Positions 36,185-44,192 of a DNA stretch of 64,000 nucleotides are shown here, in pieces. Positions within the stretch are counted from its first letter, which is position 1; each line of letters begins with the position of its first letter. The stretch comes from Mesorhizobium loti R88b. GTDB taxonomy: Bacteria > Pseudomonadota > Alphaproteobacteria > Rhizobiales > Rhizobiaceae. The stretch lies in the NCBI RefSeq assembly GCF_013170845.1, contig NZ_CP033367.1:3535001-3599000 (forward strand). Reading direction: 5' to 3'. Position numbers and translations under genes: made by a program. The notes beneath the pieces were generated by a model. It was not told where the DNA came from. It searched no databases and saw only the letters and a list, made by a program, of their open reading frames with translations.

Positions 36185-36562
36185 ATGCCTGTCGATTTGC
36201 CTTCGACCTTGTTGTTTCTCGGTCGCCTGTTGCTTGGCGGCGCTTTCGTCTTCGCCGGCCTGCGCAACATCCAGAACGCGGCCTTTCTGACCGGGCTGAT
36301 GGCCGCGCGCGGCGTGCCGCAGGCGCGGCTGGCGCTGTGGGCCGGCATCGTCCTGCAGGTCATCGCCGGCGTGCTGGTGATGGCAGGCCTGTGGACCGCG
36401 CTTGCCTGCGCGGTGCTGGTGCTGTTCCTGATCGCCGCCACGCCGATGTTCCACAATTTCTGGGACCACCAAGGCCCGGACCGCGCAGCGCGCATCAACG
36501 GCTTCGTCGGCAATGTTGCGCTGGGTGGTGGTTTCCTGACGCTGATTGCGCAGTCGCTTTAG
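36185..36562 (+). CDS. DoxX family membrane protein
   Basis: 125 residues from the ATG at 36185, with GGGGAG at eight bases; a TTG three bases earlier is unlikely. Four hydrophobic segments and the pattern LFLGRLLLGGAFVFAGLRNI plus FHNFWDHQGPDR place it in the DoxX/SURF4-like family. It ends the Rrf2-AhpD-DoxX unit. A second, unrelated-looking DoxX protein is encoded at 28106-28510. Function is probably linked to the redox partner next door, by context only. Confidence 0.85.
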   Translation: MPVDLPSTLLFLGRLLLGGAFVFAGLRNIQNAAFLTGLMAARGVPQARLALWAGIVLQVIAGVLVMAGLWTALACAVLVLFLIAATPMFHNFWDHQGPDRAARINGFVGNVALGGGFLTLIAQSL

Positions 36563-36568
36563 AAGGGC

Positions 36569-36593
36569 TGGCGGCGATCTTGGCCCGCCGCCA
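36569..36593. terminator. Hairpin between convergent DoxX and SDR genes
   Basis: TGGCGGCG (36569-36576) pairs with CGCCGCCA (36586-36593) around a nine-base loop, followed by TTTCCC. It sits exactly between two convergent genes and may terminate both. Confidence 0.55.
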
Positions 36594-36598
36594 TTTCC

Positions 36599-37321
36599 CT
36601 ATGCTGCAAACCGCAGCCCGCCATCGCAGGTCAGCACCTGGCCGGTCATGAAGCCGTTGGAGACGAGGAAGGCTATCGCCGAGGCGACGTCTTCGGCGCG
36701 GCCGATCCGCCCGACGGGCGTCTTGCCGGCATATTCGGCAAAGACCGCATGCCGCTGCTCGTCGGGTAAAAAGTCCCACCACGGCGTGTCGATGACGCCG
36801 GGCGCTACGACGTTGACGCGCAGCGGCTTCAACTCGACCGCCAGGATCGGCGTCACGGTCAGCAGCATGCCGTTGACGGCACCGATACCGGCGACACCGG
36901 GCATGGTGACCTGAGCCGACACCGCCGAGATGAAGGTGACCGATCCGGATTTGTTGAGCGTCGGCAAGGCGGCCTGCAAGCAGGACAGTTGCGGCCGCAC
37001 CTTCTCCTCGACGCCGCTGCCGATATCGGCAAGGTCGAGTGTCGCGAACGGGCCAAGGCCCTTGCCGCCGCTCGCGGCCAGAACGAGGTGGTCGAACGGG
37101 CCGAGGCGCTCGAAGAACTGGCGCACTTCGTCCGGCTTCGAAGCATCGAACGCCGCCTTGTCGGCGGCGCCGCCGAGGCTTTTCCAGGCACTGTTAAGCT
37201 TGTCCTGGTTGCGCCCGGTGATCGTCACCTTCATGCCCGGCCCAATCAGCTTGCGCGCGGTCGCCAGGCCGATGCCGGACGAGCCGCCGATGATGACTGT
37301 GTGTTCGGTTCTGCTGGTCAT
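36599..37321 (-). CDS. Atypical short-chain dehydrogenase/reductase lacking the YxxxK pair
   Basis: 240 residues from the ATG at 37321, whose ATGA overlaps the stop of the upstream SDR by four bases; a longer frame reaching 37528 has no family similarity in its extension. The cofactor motif GGSSGIG, the C-terminal GRIGRAEDVASAIAFLVSNGFMTG and DGG ending are normal for SDRs. In the active-site region, however, the sequence reads ISAVSAQVTMPGVAGIGAVN: the serine is present but the tyrosine and lysine of YxxxK are missing. It may be a divergent catalyst or a non-catalytic partner of the coupled SDR. Confidence 0.85.
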   Translation of the reverse strand: MTSRTEHTVIIGGSSGIGLATARKLIGPGMKVTITGRNQDKLNSAWKSLGGAADKAAFDASKPDEVRQFFERLGPFDHLVLAASGGKGLGPFATLDLADIGSGVEEKVRPQLSCLQAALPTLNKSGSVTFISAVSAQVTMPGVAGIGAVNGMLLTVTPILAVELKPLRVNVVAPGVIDTPWWDFLPDEQRHAVFAEYAGKTPVGRIGRAEDVASAIAFLVSNGFMTGQVLTCDGGLRFAA

Positions 37322-38157
37322 GAATTCTGCTCCTTCGATTCTTGGGAAACCGGGCCGACAAGGTCGAGGCTCAGGCTTCGCAATTGTTGTCGTGCCTTGG
37401 CGTCGTAGGCCTGGGCGTCGGCGCGGGATTCGCGCAGGCCGTCGAAATAGAGGCCGCTGCGCCCCTCGAGCGCGGATGAGGTGGCGAGGTTGACGATGGC
37501 GTCGGCGCCGGTCTCCACCGAGCTCCATGGCGTCACGCCGGCCTGCCGGACCATGGTGGTGTTCATGTAGCTTGCCGGATGCAGCGCGTTGACGGTGATG
37601 CCGGTGCCTTTCAACTCTCCCGCCAGATCGACGGTGAACAGGATCTGCGCCAGCTTGCTCTGGCAGTAGGCGCGCACGCCGCTATAGCCATGGGTCAGCA
37701 TGACATCGCCAAAATCGATCGCCTGCTGGCCGGCCGATGCGACGTTGACGATGCGCGCCGGGGCGCTGGCCTTCAGCAGCGGCAGAAGTTCCGAGGTCAG
37801 CAGGAAGCCGGCGAGGTAGTTGACGGCGAAGCGCAGTTCGTAGCCGTCGGCGCTGATCTGCCGTTTGGCGCCTGCTGTACCGATGCCGGCATTGTTGATG
37901 AGGATGTCGAGCCGGTCCGTTCGGGCGCGGACGGCCTCGGCGATCCGGCGTACCTCGGCCAGCGAGGCGAGGTCGGCGGCGAAGAACTCGGCCTTGCCGC
38001 CGGCGGCTTCGATTTCGGCCACGGCCGCCTTGCCGCGCGTGGCATCGCGGCCGTGCACCAGCACCCGGGCGCCGGCGGCACCCAGCCTTTGCGCCACGAC
38101 GCGGCCGACGCCGTCGGTCGAGCCGGTGATGAGGATTGTCTTGTCTTTCAGGTCCAT
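37318..38157 (-). CDS. Short-chain dehydrogenase/reductase (retinol-dehydrogenase-like)
   Basis: 279 residues. It has the cofactor motif TGSTDGVGR (11-19), NNAG (about 88), the catalytic serine in VNVASAGQQA and the intact Y-x-x-x-K in AYCQSKLAQ. The C-terminal region (NALHPASYMNTTMV) resembles retinol-dehydrogenase-like members. The basic residue in VHGRDATRG after the second strand suggests NADP preference. AGGAGG precedes the ATG. It is translationally coupled to the atypical SDR and divergent from an MmyB-type regulator that likely controls both. Confidence 0.92.
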   Translation of the reverse strand: MDLKDKTILITGSTDGVGRVVAQRLGAAGARVLVHGRDATRGKAAVAEIEAAGGKAEFFAADLASLAEVRRIAEAVRARTDRLDILINNAGIGTAGAKRQISADGYELRFAVNYLAGFLLTSELLPLLKASAPARIVNVASAGQQAIDFGDVMLTHGYSGVRAYCQSKLAQILFTVDLAGELKGTGITVNALHPASYMNTTMVRQAGVTPWSSVETGADAIVNLATSSALEGRSGLYFDGLRESRADAQAYDAKARQQLRSLSLDLVGPVSQESKEQNS

Positions 38158-38232
38158 GTCGGGAGCCTCCTGTCTGTTGCTCCAAACGCAAGATGGGACG
38201 TCTGATTGATCTCAAACAGTTCAAACTTTATC

Positions 38233-38254
38233 CTGGTACCAGTACTGCTATAAT
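38233..38254. promoter_or_regulatory. Palindrome and -10-like box between SDR pair and XRE regulator
   Basis: CTGGTACCAG at 38233-38242 is a perfect ten-base palindrome, and TATAAT at 38249-38254 matches a -10 box exactly. The XRE ATG begins only six bases after TATAAT, so if this is the promoter the message would be nearly or fully leaderless. The palindrome would then overlap the core promoter, a natural place for autorepression. Confidence 0.5.
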
Positions 38255-38259
38255 AGGGC

Positions 38260-39132
38260 ATGGACGCTCCCTCTCATTCCGCTGAAGACACCCGCCGGCG
38301 CGAACTCGGCGCATTCCTGCGCTCGCGGCGCGAAAGGTTGACGCCTTCGGCAACCGGCATCGCGACCGGTCTCAGGCGGCGCACGCCGGGCCTGCGCCGC
38401 GAAGAGGTGGCGATGATCGCCGGCGTTGGCACCACCTGGTACACCTGGCTGGAACAGGGCAGGGATGTGCGCCCTTCGGTGGAGGTGCTGACGGCGCTGT
38501 GCGGGGCGCTGCGCCTCGATGCCGCCGAAAAGCGGCATCTGTTCACGCTTGCCGGCCGCCAGCAGCCCGAGCGACGGCGCATTGGGCCGGCAAAGCTCGA
38601 AGGCCCCTTGCTGCATATGCTGCAAAGCCTGGTCCTGCAGCCTGCCTATATCGTCGGCCCGCGCTGGGACGTGCTGGCCTGGAATGCCGGGGCCGTCGCC
38701 ATTTTCGGCGACTATGGGCAACTGGAGGGGGACGCCCGCAACATCATCCACGGCGTGTTCACCGATCCACACCGGCGGCATTTGCTGGTGGACTGGGAAC
38801 AATTGGCGCGCGCAACCCTTGCTGCGTTTCGCGCCGAGAGTGCGAAATATGTCGGCGATCCGGATTTCGAGCGGCTGATCGCGCTGATGATGCGCTCAAG
38901 TCCCGAATTCCGTGAATGGTGGCCGCAGCGCGATGTCGTGCACCGCCTGTCCGGCATGAAGCATATCCGGCATCCCATCGCCGGCGCGATGGTGTTCGAG
39001 CATATGAGCCTGTCGATCGATGACGGCTCGGACATGAAGCTGATCGTCTACACGCCGCTTGCCGAGCAGAACTCGATCGCCAAGCTGCAGGCTTTGCTGG
39101 ATGCGCTGCCGGCCGAGCGACGCAGCGCTTGA
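38260..39132 (+). CDS. XRE-family regulator with MmyB-like ligand-binding domain
   Basis: 290 residues. The helix-turn-helix (about 10-85) begins RRRELGAFLRSRRERLTP and includes RTPGLRREEVAMIAGVGTTWYTWLEQGRD, the MmyB-type signature. The C-terminal domain (about 105-285), with IVGPRWDVLAWNAGAVAIFGDY, is the PAS-like MmyB ligand-binding fold, which binds fatty-acid-like ligands in studied members. These regulators usually sit divergent from a short-chain dehydrogenase, as here. No Shine-Dalgarno is visible before the ATG, in line with a leaderless start. Confidence 0.92.
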   Translation: MDAPSHSAEDTRRRELGAFLRSRRERLTPSATGIATGLRRRTPGLRREEVAMIAGVGTTWYTWLEQGRDVRPSVEVLTALCGALRLDAAEKRHLFTLAGRQQPERRRIGPAKLEGPLLHMLQSLVLQPAYIVGPRWDVLAWNAGAVAIFGDYGQLEGDARNIIHGVFTDPHRRHLLVDWEQLARATLAAFRAESAKYVGDPDFERLIALMMRSSPEFREWWPQRDVVHRLSGMKHIRHPIAGAMVFEHMSLSIDDGSDMKLIVYTPLAEQNSIAKLQALLDALPAERRSA

Positions 39133-39148
39133 GCCATCGCGGCGGAGG

Positions 39149-39817
39149 TCAGCCTTTCGGCTTCAGCCCATCCAGGAACAGCTGCTCCAGGAACCGCGCC
39201 GCATCCTCGAAGCGGCCGTCGCCGCCGCGGTTCGGCCCCAGCACGGCGCGCACCTGGACGTCGAAATCGGCATAATGCTGCGTCGTTGCCCAGATCGAGA
39301 AGATCAGGTGCCACGGGTCGGTGCGAGCGATCTTGCCGGCACGCATCCAGCCCTTGATGACTGATGCCTTCTCATCAACGAGCGTCTTCAGCTCGCCGGC
39401 CAGCAGCGGCATGATGCGCGGTGCGCCCTGCAAGATCTCGTTGGCGAACAGCCGGCTCTCGCGCGGAAAGTCGCGCGCCATCTCCAGCTTGCGCCTGATG
39501 TAGCTCCTGAGTTCGGTCATGGGGTCGCCGACGTCGTCGAGTTCGCGCAGCGGCGCCAGCCAGGTGTCAAGCAGGCGCTGCATCAATGTCTCGTGGATGT
39601 CTTCCTTGCGGCGGAAATAATAGAGCAGGTTGGGTTTCGACATGCCGGCGGCTTCGGCGATCTGGTCGATGGTCGAGCCGCGGAAGCCGTTGGTGGAGAA
39701 CACTTCGAGTGCTGCTTCCAGGATGAGCTCGCGCTTTTCCTGCTGGATGCGGGTGCGGCGAGGGGCTTCCGTGCCGGTGTTCACCTTTGCGAACCCTCGT
39801 GTTGCCAAATCTCGCAT
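39149..39817 (-). CDS. rutR: RutR, TetR-family pyrimidine-catabolism repressor
   Basis: 222 residues. The TetR helix-turn-helix (about 22-75) includes STIDQIAEAAGMSKPNLLYYF, and the rest follows E. coli RutR closely: LDTWLAPLREL, FPRESRLFANEILQGAP, LVDEKASVIKGWMRAGKI, DPWHLIFSIWATTQHYADF. RutR binds uracil/thymine and releases its operator. The gene sits divergent from the aminotransferase of the pyrimidine pathway, and RutR-like palindromes occur upstream of that gene and of preT. The ATG at 39817 has no strong ribosome-binding site; a GTG at 39784 with CGAGGG upstream is an alternative start. Confidence 0.93.
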   Translation of the reverse strand: MRDLATRGFAKVNTGTEAPRRTRIQQEKRELILEAALEVFSTNGFRGSTIDQIAEAAGMSKPNLLYYFRRKEDIHETLMQRLLDTWLAPLRELDDVGDPMTELRSYIRRKLEMARDFPRESRLFANEILQGAPRIMPLLAGELKTLVDEKASVIKGWMRAGKIARTDPWHLIFSIWATTQHYADFDVQVRAVLGPNRGGDGRFEDAARFLEQLFLDGLKPKG

Positions 39818-39826
39818 TCAAGGTCA

Positions 39827-39848
39827 TCTGGACCAATTCTCTGGACCA
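39827..39848. promoter_or_regulatory. Direct repeat upstream of rutR
   Basis: TCTGGACCA occurs at 39827-39835 and 39840-39848 (13-base period), just upstream of the rutR start. Each carries GACCA, part of the RutR half-site, but in tandem rather than palindromic arrangement. It could be an autoregulatory site; evidence is weak. Confidence 0.35.
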
Positions 39849-39932
39849 GTTTTTCTCCGAGCTGTGGAACGCACTTCTGGAGCCGCATTTCCGCTAGTAA
39901 TCCCTTGACCGCCGACAGGGCGGTGCTAACGT

Positions 39933-39948
39933 TTGTCCAATCGGTCAA
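39933..39948. promoter_or_regulatory. Candidate RutR operator between rutR and the aminotransferase gene
   Basis: TTGTCCA-AT-CGGTCAA matches the E. coli RutR consensus TTGACCA-nn-TGGTCAA at 12 of 14 defined positions and is nearly palindromic. A TTGACC hexamer at 39905-39910 would place a promoter just upstream, with the operator over the start of transcription toward the aminotransferase gene. Confidence 0.6.
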
Positions 39949-40026
39949 AAATTTGCGTAGCATGAAAGCGCGGCAAAGACCAAGCGTTGGACGCACCGAA
40001 ACAGTTCACAAGGGGAAGTCCTGCTC

Positions 40027-41355
40027 ATGTCCAACCGGCTGAAAGTCACGCCGAACGATCTCAGCGCATTTTGGATGCCGTTCACCGCAAACCGGCAGTT
40101 CAAGCAGGCGCCACGCATGTTCGTGTCCGCCAAGGATATGCATTACACCACCAGCGATGGCCGCAAGGTGCTGGACGGCACCGCCGGCCTGTGGTGCGTC
40201 AATGCCGGTCACTGCCGGCCGAAGATCACCGAGGCGATCCAGCACCAGGCCGCCGAACTCGACTATGCGCCGGCCTTCCAGATGGGCCACCCCATCGTCT
40301 TCGAACTGGCCAACCGCCTGGTCGACCTGGCGCCCAAGGACATGGACCATGTGTTCTTCACCAATTCCGGTTCGGAATCTGTCGAGACCGCGCTGAAGAT
40401 GGCGATCGCCTATCATCGCGTGAAGGGCGAGGGCTCGCGCACCCGCCTCATCGGCCGCGAGCGCGGCTATCACGGCGTCAATTTCGGCGGTATCTCGGTC
40501 GGCGGCATCGTCACCAACCGCAAGATGTTCGGCACGCTGCTTGGCGGCGTCGACCATATGCCGCACACGCATTTGCCGGAAAAGAACGCCTTCACCAAGG
40601 GCGTGCCGGAATATGGCGCGGAGCTGGCCAACGAACTGGAGCGCATCGTCGCGCTGCATGACGCCTCGACCATCGCCGCCGTCATCGTCGAGCCGGTCGC
40701 CGGCTCCACCGGCGTCATCCTGCCGCCGAAGGGTTATCTGCAGAAGCTGCGCGAAATCTGCACCAAGCACGGCATTCTGTTGATCTTCGACGAGGTCATC
40801 ACCGGTTTCGGCCGCCTCGGCACGCCATTCGCCGCCGACTATTTCGGTGTCACGCCCGACATCATGACCACCGCCAAGGGCGTCTCCAACGGCGTCATCC
40901 CAATGGGCGCGGTGTTCGTGAAGAAGGAAATCCACGACGCCTTCATGACCGGCCCCGAGCACATGATCGAGTTCTTCCACGGCTACACCTATTCGGGCAA
41001 TCCGATCGCGTGCGCGGCGGCGCTGGGCACGCTCGACACCTACAAGGAAGAGGGCCTGCTCACCCGTGGCGAGGAACTGGCGCCCTATTGGGAAGATGCG
41101 CTGCACTCGCTGAAGGGCGAGCCGAACGTCATCGACATCAGAAACATCGGCCTGATCGGCGCGATCGAACTGGCGCCGATCGCCGGCCAGCCGACCAAGC
41201 GGGCCTTCTCGGCCTTCGTCAAGGCGTTCGAGCGCGGCGCGCTGATCCGCACCACCGGCGACATCATCGCGCTGTCGCCGCCGCTGATCATCACCAAGGG
41301 CCAGATCAACGAACTGATCGACCATGTGCGTGAAGTGCTGAGGTCGATAGACTAA
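40027..41355 (+). CDS. Class III aminotransferase, beta-alanine--pyruvate type
   Basis: 442 residues, the normal size of omega-amino-acid:pyruvate aminotransferases. The class III signature LLIFDEVITGFGRLGTPFAA is followed by DIMTTAKGVSNGVIPMGAVF, whose lysine binds PLP. The N-terminus (FWMPFTANRQFKQAPRMFVSA) is typical of the beta-alanine group. It would convert beta-alanine (from uracil) or 3-aminoisobutyrate (from thymine) to the semialdehyde with pyruvate as acceptor. It heads a run with the beta-ureidopropionase and hydA genes. Upstream are a GGGGAAG ribosome-binding site and a candidate RutR operator. Confidence 0.93.
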   Translation: MSNRLKVTPNDLSAFWMPFTANRQFKQAPRMFVSAKDMHYTTSDGRKVLDGTAGLWCVNAGHCRPKITEAIQHQAAELDYAPAFQMGHPIVFELANRLVDLAPKDMDHVFFTNSGSESVETALKMAIAYHRVKGEGSRTRLIGRERGYHGVNFGGISVGGIVTNRKMFGTLLGGVDHMPHTHLPEKNAFTKGVPEYGAELANELERIVALHDASTIAAVIVEPVAGSTGVILPPKGYLQKLREICTKHGILLIFDEVITGFGRLGTPFAADYFGVTPDIMTTAKGVSNGVIPMGAVFVKKEIHDAFMTGPEHMIEFFHGYTYSGNPIACAAALGTLDTYKEEGLLTRGEELAPYWEDALHSLKGEPNVIDIRNIGLIGAIELAPIAGQPTKRAFSAFVKAFERGALIRTTGDIIALSPPLIITKGQINELIDHVREVLRSID

Positions 41356-41363
41356 CCTGTTTC

Positions 41364-41400
41364 CATCGGCCGGGCGGCGGGAACCGCCGCCCGGCCGATG
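41364..41400. terminator. Perfect 17-base-pair intercistronic hairpin
   Basis: 41364-41380 (starting CATCGGCC) pairs without mismatch with 41384-41400 (ending GGCCGATG) around the loop GAA. There is no T tract, and the next gene of the pathway begins 21 bases later, so it may tune expression or protect the aminotransferase mRNA rather than end the operon. Confidence 0.65.
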
Positions 41401-41421
41401 TCATGAGTGAGAGGATGTTGA

Positions 41422-42672
41422 ATGGCCGCGCCCGGCGAGAATCTGCGAATCAATTCAGACCGTTTGTGGGATTCGCTGATGGAGATGGCGAAGATCGGCC
41501 CCGGCATTGCCGGCGGCAACAACCGCCAGACCGTGACCGACGAGGATGGCGAGGGCCGGCATCTGTTCAAGCGCTGGTGTGAGGCAGCCGGGCTCGAAAT
41601 GGGCCTCGACGAGATGGGCACCATGTTTGCCCGCCGCGAAGGCACCGATCCCAGCCTGCCGCCGGTCTATGTCGGCAGCCATCTCGATACGCAGCCGACC
41701 GGCGGCAAGTATGACGGCGTGCTCGGCGTGCTGGGCGGGCTGGAAGTGGTGCGCTCGCTCAACGATCTCGGCATCAAGACCAAGCATCCGATCGTCGTTA
41801 CCAACTGGACCAACGAGGAAGGCTCGCGCTTTGCCCCGGCGATGATGGCGTCCGGCGTGTTCGCCGGCGTGCTGGAGCAGGCGGACGTGTACCAGCACAC
41901 CGATAAACAGGGGAAAAAATTCGGCGAGGAGCTGGAGCGGATCGGCTGGAAGGGCACCGAGAAGGTCGGCGACCGCAAGATCCACGCCTTCTTCGAACTG
42001 CATATCGAGCAGGGGCCGATCCTCGAGGACGAAGACATCGACATTGGCGTCGTCACCCATGGCCAGGGCCTGAAATGGCTGCAGGTGACGCTGACCGGCA
42101 AGGAAGCCCATACCGGCTCGACACCGATGCCCAAGCGTCGCAATGCCGGGCTCGGCATGGCCCGCGTGATCGAACTGGTGCACGAGATCGCCATGGACTA
42201 CCAGCCGGACGCCGTCGGTGCGGTTGGCCACATGGAAGTGTTCCCGAATTCACGCAACATCATTGCCGGCCGCACCGTCTTCACCATCGATATCCGCTCA
42301 CCCGAGAAGGAAGTGCTGGATGCGATGGATGGGCGCATCCGCGAAGGCATCGACACGATCTGCGAGGCGCTCGACATCCAGTACAAGATCGAGCAGGTCG
42401 GCGCCTTCGACCCGGTGACCTTCGATCCTGGCTGCGTCAAGGCAATCCGCGATGCCGCCGAACGGCTCGGCTATACGCACCGCAACCTCGTCTCGGGAGC
42501 CGGCCATGACGCCTGCTGGATCAACCGCGTCGCGCCGACCGCCATGGTGATGTGCCCCTGCGTTGACGGGTTGTCACACAACGAGGCCGAGGAAATCACC
42601 AAGGAATGGGCTTCGGCGGGCGCCGACGTGCTGTTCCATGCGGTGGTGGAGACGGCTGTCATCGTGGAGTGA
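41422..42672 (+). CDS. Beta-ureidopropionase / N-carbamoyl-beta-alanine amidohydrolase (M20 family)
   Basis: 416 residues. M20-type metal motifs are visible: VYVGSHLDTQPTGGKYDGVLG (H and D ligands), TNWTNEEGSRFAPAM (glutamate pair) and FELHIEQGPILED (H-x-E). The C-terminal segment SGAGHDACWINRVAPTAMV supplies the last histidine. This is the family of N-carbamoyl-amino-acid hydrolases and allantoate amidohydrolases. Position between the aminotransferase and hydA points to N-carbamoyl-beta-alanine: it would release beta-alanine, CO2 and ammonia. GAGAGGA precedes the ATG. Confidence 0.92.
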   Translation: MAAPGENLRINSDRLWDSLMEMAKIGPGIAGGNNRQTVTDEDGEGRHLFKRWCEAAGLEMGLDEMGTMFARREGTDPSLPPVYVGSHLDTQPTGGKYDGVLGVLGGLEVVRSLNDLGIKTKHPIVVTNWTNEEGSRFAPAMMASGVFAGVLEQADVYQHTDKQGKKFGEELERIGWKGTEKVGDRKIHAFFELHIEQGPILEDEDIDIGVVTHGQGLKWLQVTLTGKEAHTGSTPMPKRRNAGLGMARVIELVHEIAMDYQPDAVGAVGHMEVFPNSRNIIAGRTVFTIDIRSPEKEVLDAMDGRIREGIDTICEALDIQYKIEQVGAFDPVTFDPGCVKAIRDAAERLGYTHRNLVSGAGHDACWINRVAPTAMVMCPCVDGLSHNEAEEITKEWASAGADVLFHAVVETAVIVE

Positions 42673-42738
42673 GCTTAGAAATCTACCTTCCAAACGCCGC
42701 TCGTAATGAAGCGCGAAGAGAACAAGGGAACGATAAAA

Positions 42739-44190
42739 ATGACCAAAGTCATCAAGAACGGCACCGTCGTCACCGCCGACCGCAGCTGGAAGGCCGATGT
42801 GCTGTTCAGCCACGGCAAGATCGTCGCCATCGGTTCCGACCTGCATGGCGACCATGAGTACGACGCCACCGGCTGCTATGTCATGCCGGGCGGTATCGAC
42901 CCGCACACCCATCTCGAAATGCCGTTCATGGGCACCTATTCGGCCGACGATTTCGAATCCGGCACGCGCGCAGCACTTGCCGGCGGGACCACGATGGTTG
43001 TCGATTTCTGCCTGCCGGCGCCGCAGCAATCGCTGTTAGAGGCCTTGCAAATGTGGGACAACAAGACCTCGAAGGCTGCCTGCGACTATTCCTTCCACAT
43101 GGCGATCACCTGGTGGGGCAAGCAGGTGTTCGACGAGATGGCCACTGTCGTCGACAAGGGCATCACCTCGTTCAAGCACTTCATGGCCTACAAGGGCGCG
43201 CTGATGGTGGATGACGACGAGATGTATGCGTCGTTCCAGCGCTGCGCCGACCTTGGCGCGCTGCCCTTGGTGCATGCCGAGAATGGCGATGTGGTTGCAG
43301 CGCTGTCGCAAAAACTGCTCGCCGCCGGCAATAACGGCCCCGAGGGCCACGCCTATTCACGCCCACCGGAAGTGGAAGGCGAGGCGACCAATCGCGCCAT
43401 CATGATCGCCGACATGGCCGGCGTGCCGCTCTATGTCGTGCATGTCTCCTGCGAGCAGGCGCATGAGGCCATCCGCCGGGCGCGTCAGAAAGGCATGCGG
43501 GTGTTCGGCGAACCGCTGGTCCAGCACCTCACGCTCGACGAGACGGAGTATTTCAACAAGGACTGGGACCACGCGGCGCGGCGCGTGATGAGCCCGCCCT
43601 TCCGCAACAAATTGCACCAGGATTCGCTCTGGGCCGGTCTGCAGGCCGGGTCGCTGCAAGTGGTGGCAACCGACCATTGCGCCTTCACCACCAAGCAGAA
43701 GCGCAACGGTATCGGCGACTTTACCAAGATCCCGAACGGCACCGGCGGGCTCGAAGACCGTTTGCCGGTGCTGTGGACCACCGGTGTCAACACCGGCCGG
43801 CTGACGATGAACGAGTTCGTCGCGGTGACCTCGACCAACATCGCCAAGATCCTCAACATGTATCCGAAGAAGGGTGCCATCGTCGAAGGCGCTGACGCCG
43901 ACATCGTCGTCTGGGATCCCCTGCGAAAGAAGACGATTTCTTCGAAGAAGCAGCAGTCGGTCATCGACTACAATGTCTTCGAAGGTGTCGAGGTGACCGG
44001 CCTGCCGCGCTTTGTGTTCTCGCGCGGCGAACTGTCGATCGAGGAAGCCGAAGTTAAGGCCAAGCCGGGCCACGGCCAATTCGTCGGCCGCGAGCCGAAC
44101 GCGGCGGTCAACCGGGCGCTGTCGACGTGGAAGGACATCACCGCGCCGCGCAAGGTGGAACGCACGGGCATTCCGGCGACGGGCGTCTGA
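42739..44190 (+). CDS. hydA: Dihydropyrimidinase (D-hydantoinase)
   Basis: 483 residues from the ATG at 42739; AAGGGA lies nine bases upstream and the protein then begins MTKVIKNGTVVTADRSW as in the family. An ATG 33 bases earlier would add residues with no counterpart. Metal-site motifs are GGIDPHTHLEMPFMG, the carboxylated-lysine region SFKHFMAYKG, VHAENGD, VVHVSCEQAHEA and VATDHCAF. The cytoplasmic enzyme hydrolyses dihydrouracil and dihydrothymine to N-carbamoyl-beta-amino acids, the step between PreTA and the M20 enzyme. The next gene's likely TTG start follows two bases after the stop. Confidence 0.95.
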   Translation: MTKVIKNGTVVTADRSWKADVLFSHGKIVAIGSDLHGDHEYDATGCYVMPGGIDPHTHLEMPFMGTYSADDFESGTRAALAGGTTMVVDFCLPAPQQSLLEALQMWDNKTSKAACDYSFHMAITWWGKQVFDEMATVVDKGITSFKHFMAYKGALMVDDDEMYASFQRCADLGALPLVHAENGDVVAALSQKLLAAGNNGPEGHAYSRPPEVEGEATNRAIMIADMAGVPLYVVHVSCEQAHEAIRRARQKGMRVFGEPLVQHLTLDETEYFNKDWDHAARRVMSPPFRNKLHQDSLWAGLQAGSLQVVATDHCAFTTKQKRNGIGDFTKIPNGTGGLEDRLPVLWTTGVNTGRLTMNEFVAVTSTNIAKILNMYPKKGAIVEGADADIVVWDPLRKKTISSKKQQSVIDYNVFEGVEVTGLPRFVFSRGELSIEEAEVKAKPGHGQFVGREPNAAVNRALSTWKDITAPRKVERTGIPATGV

Positions 44191-44192
44191 GC

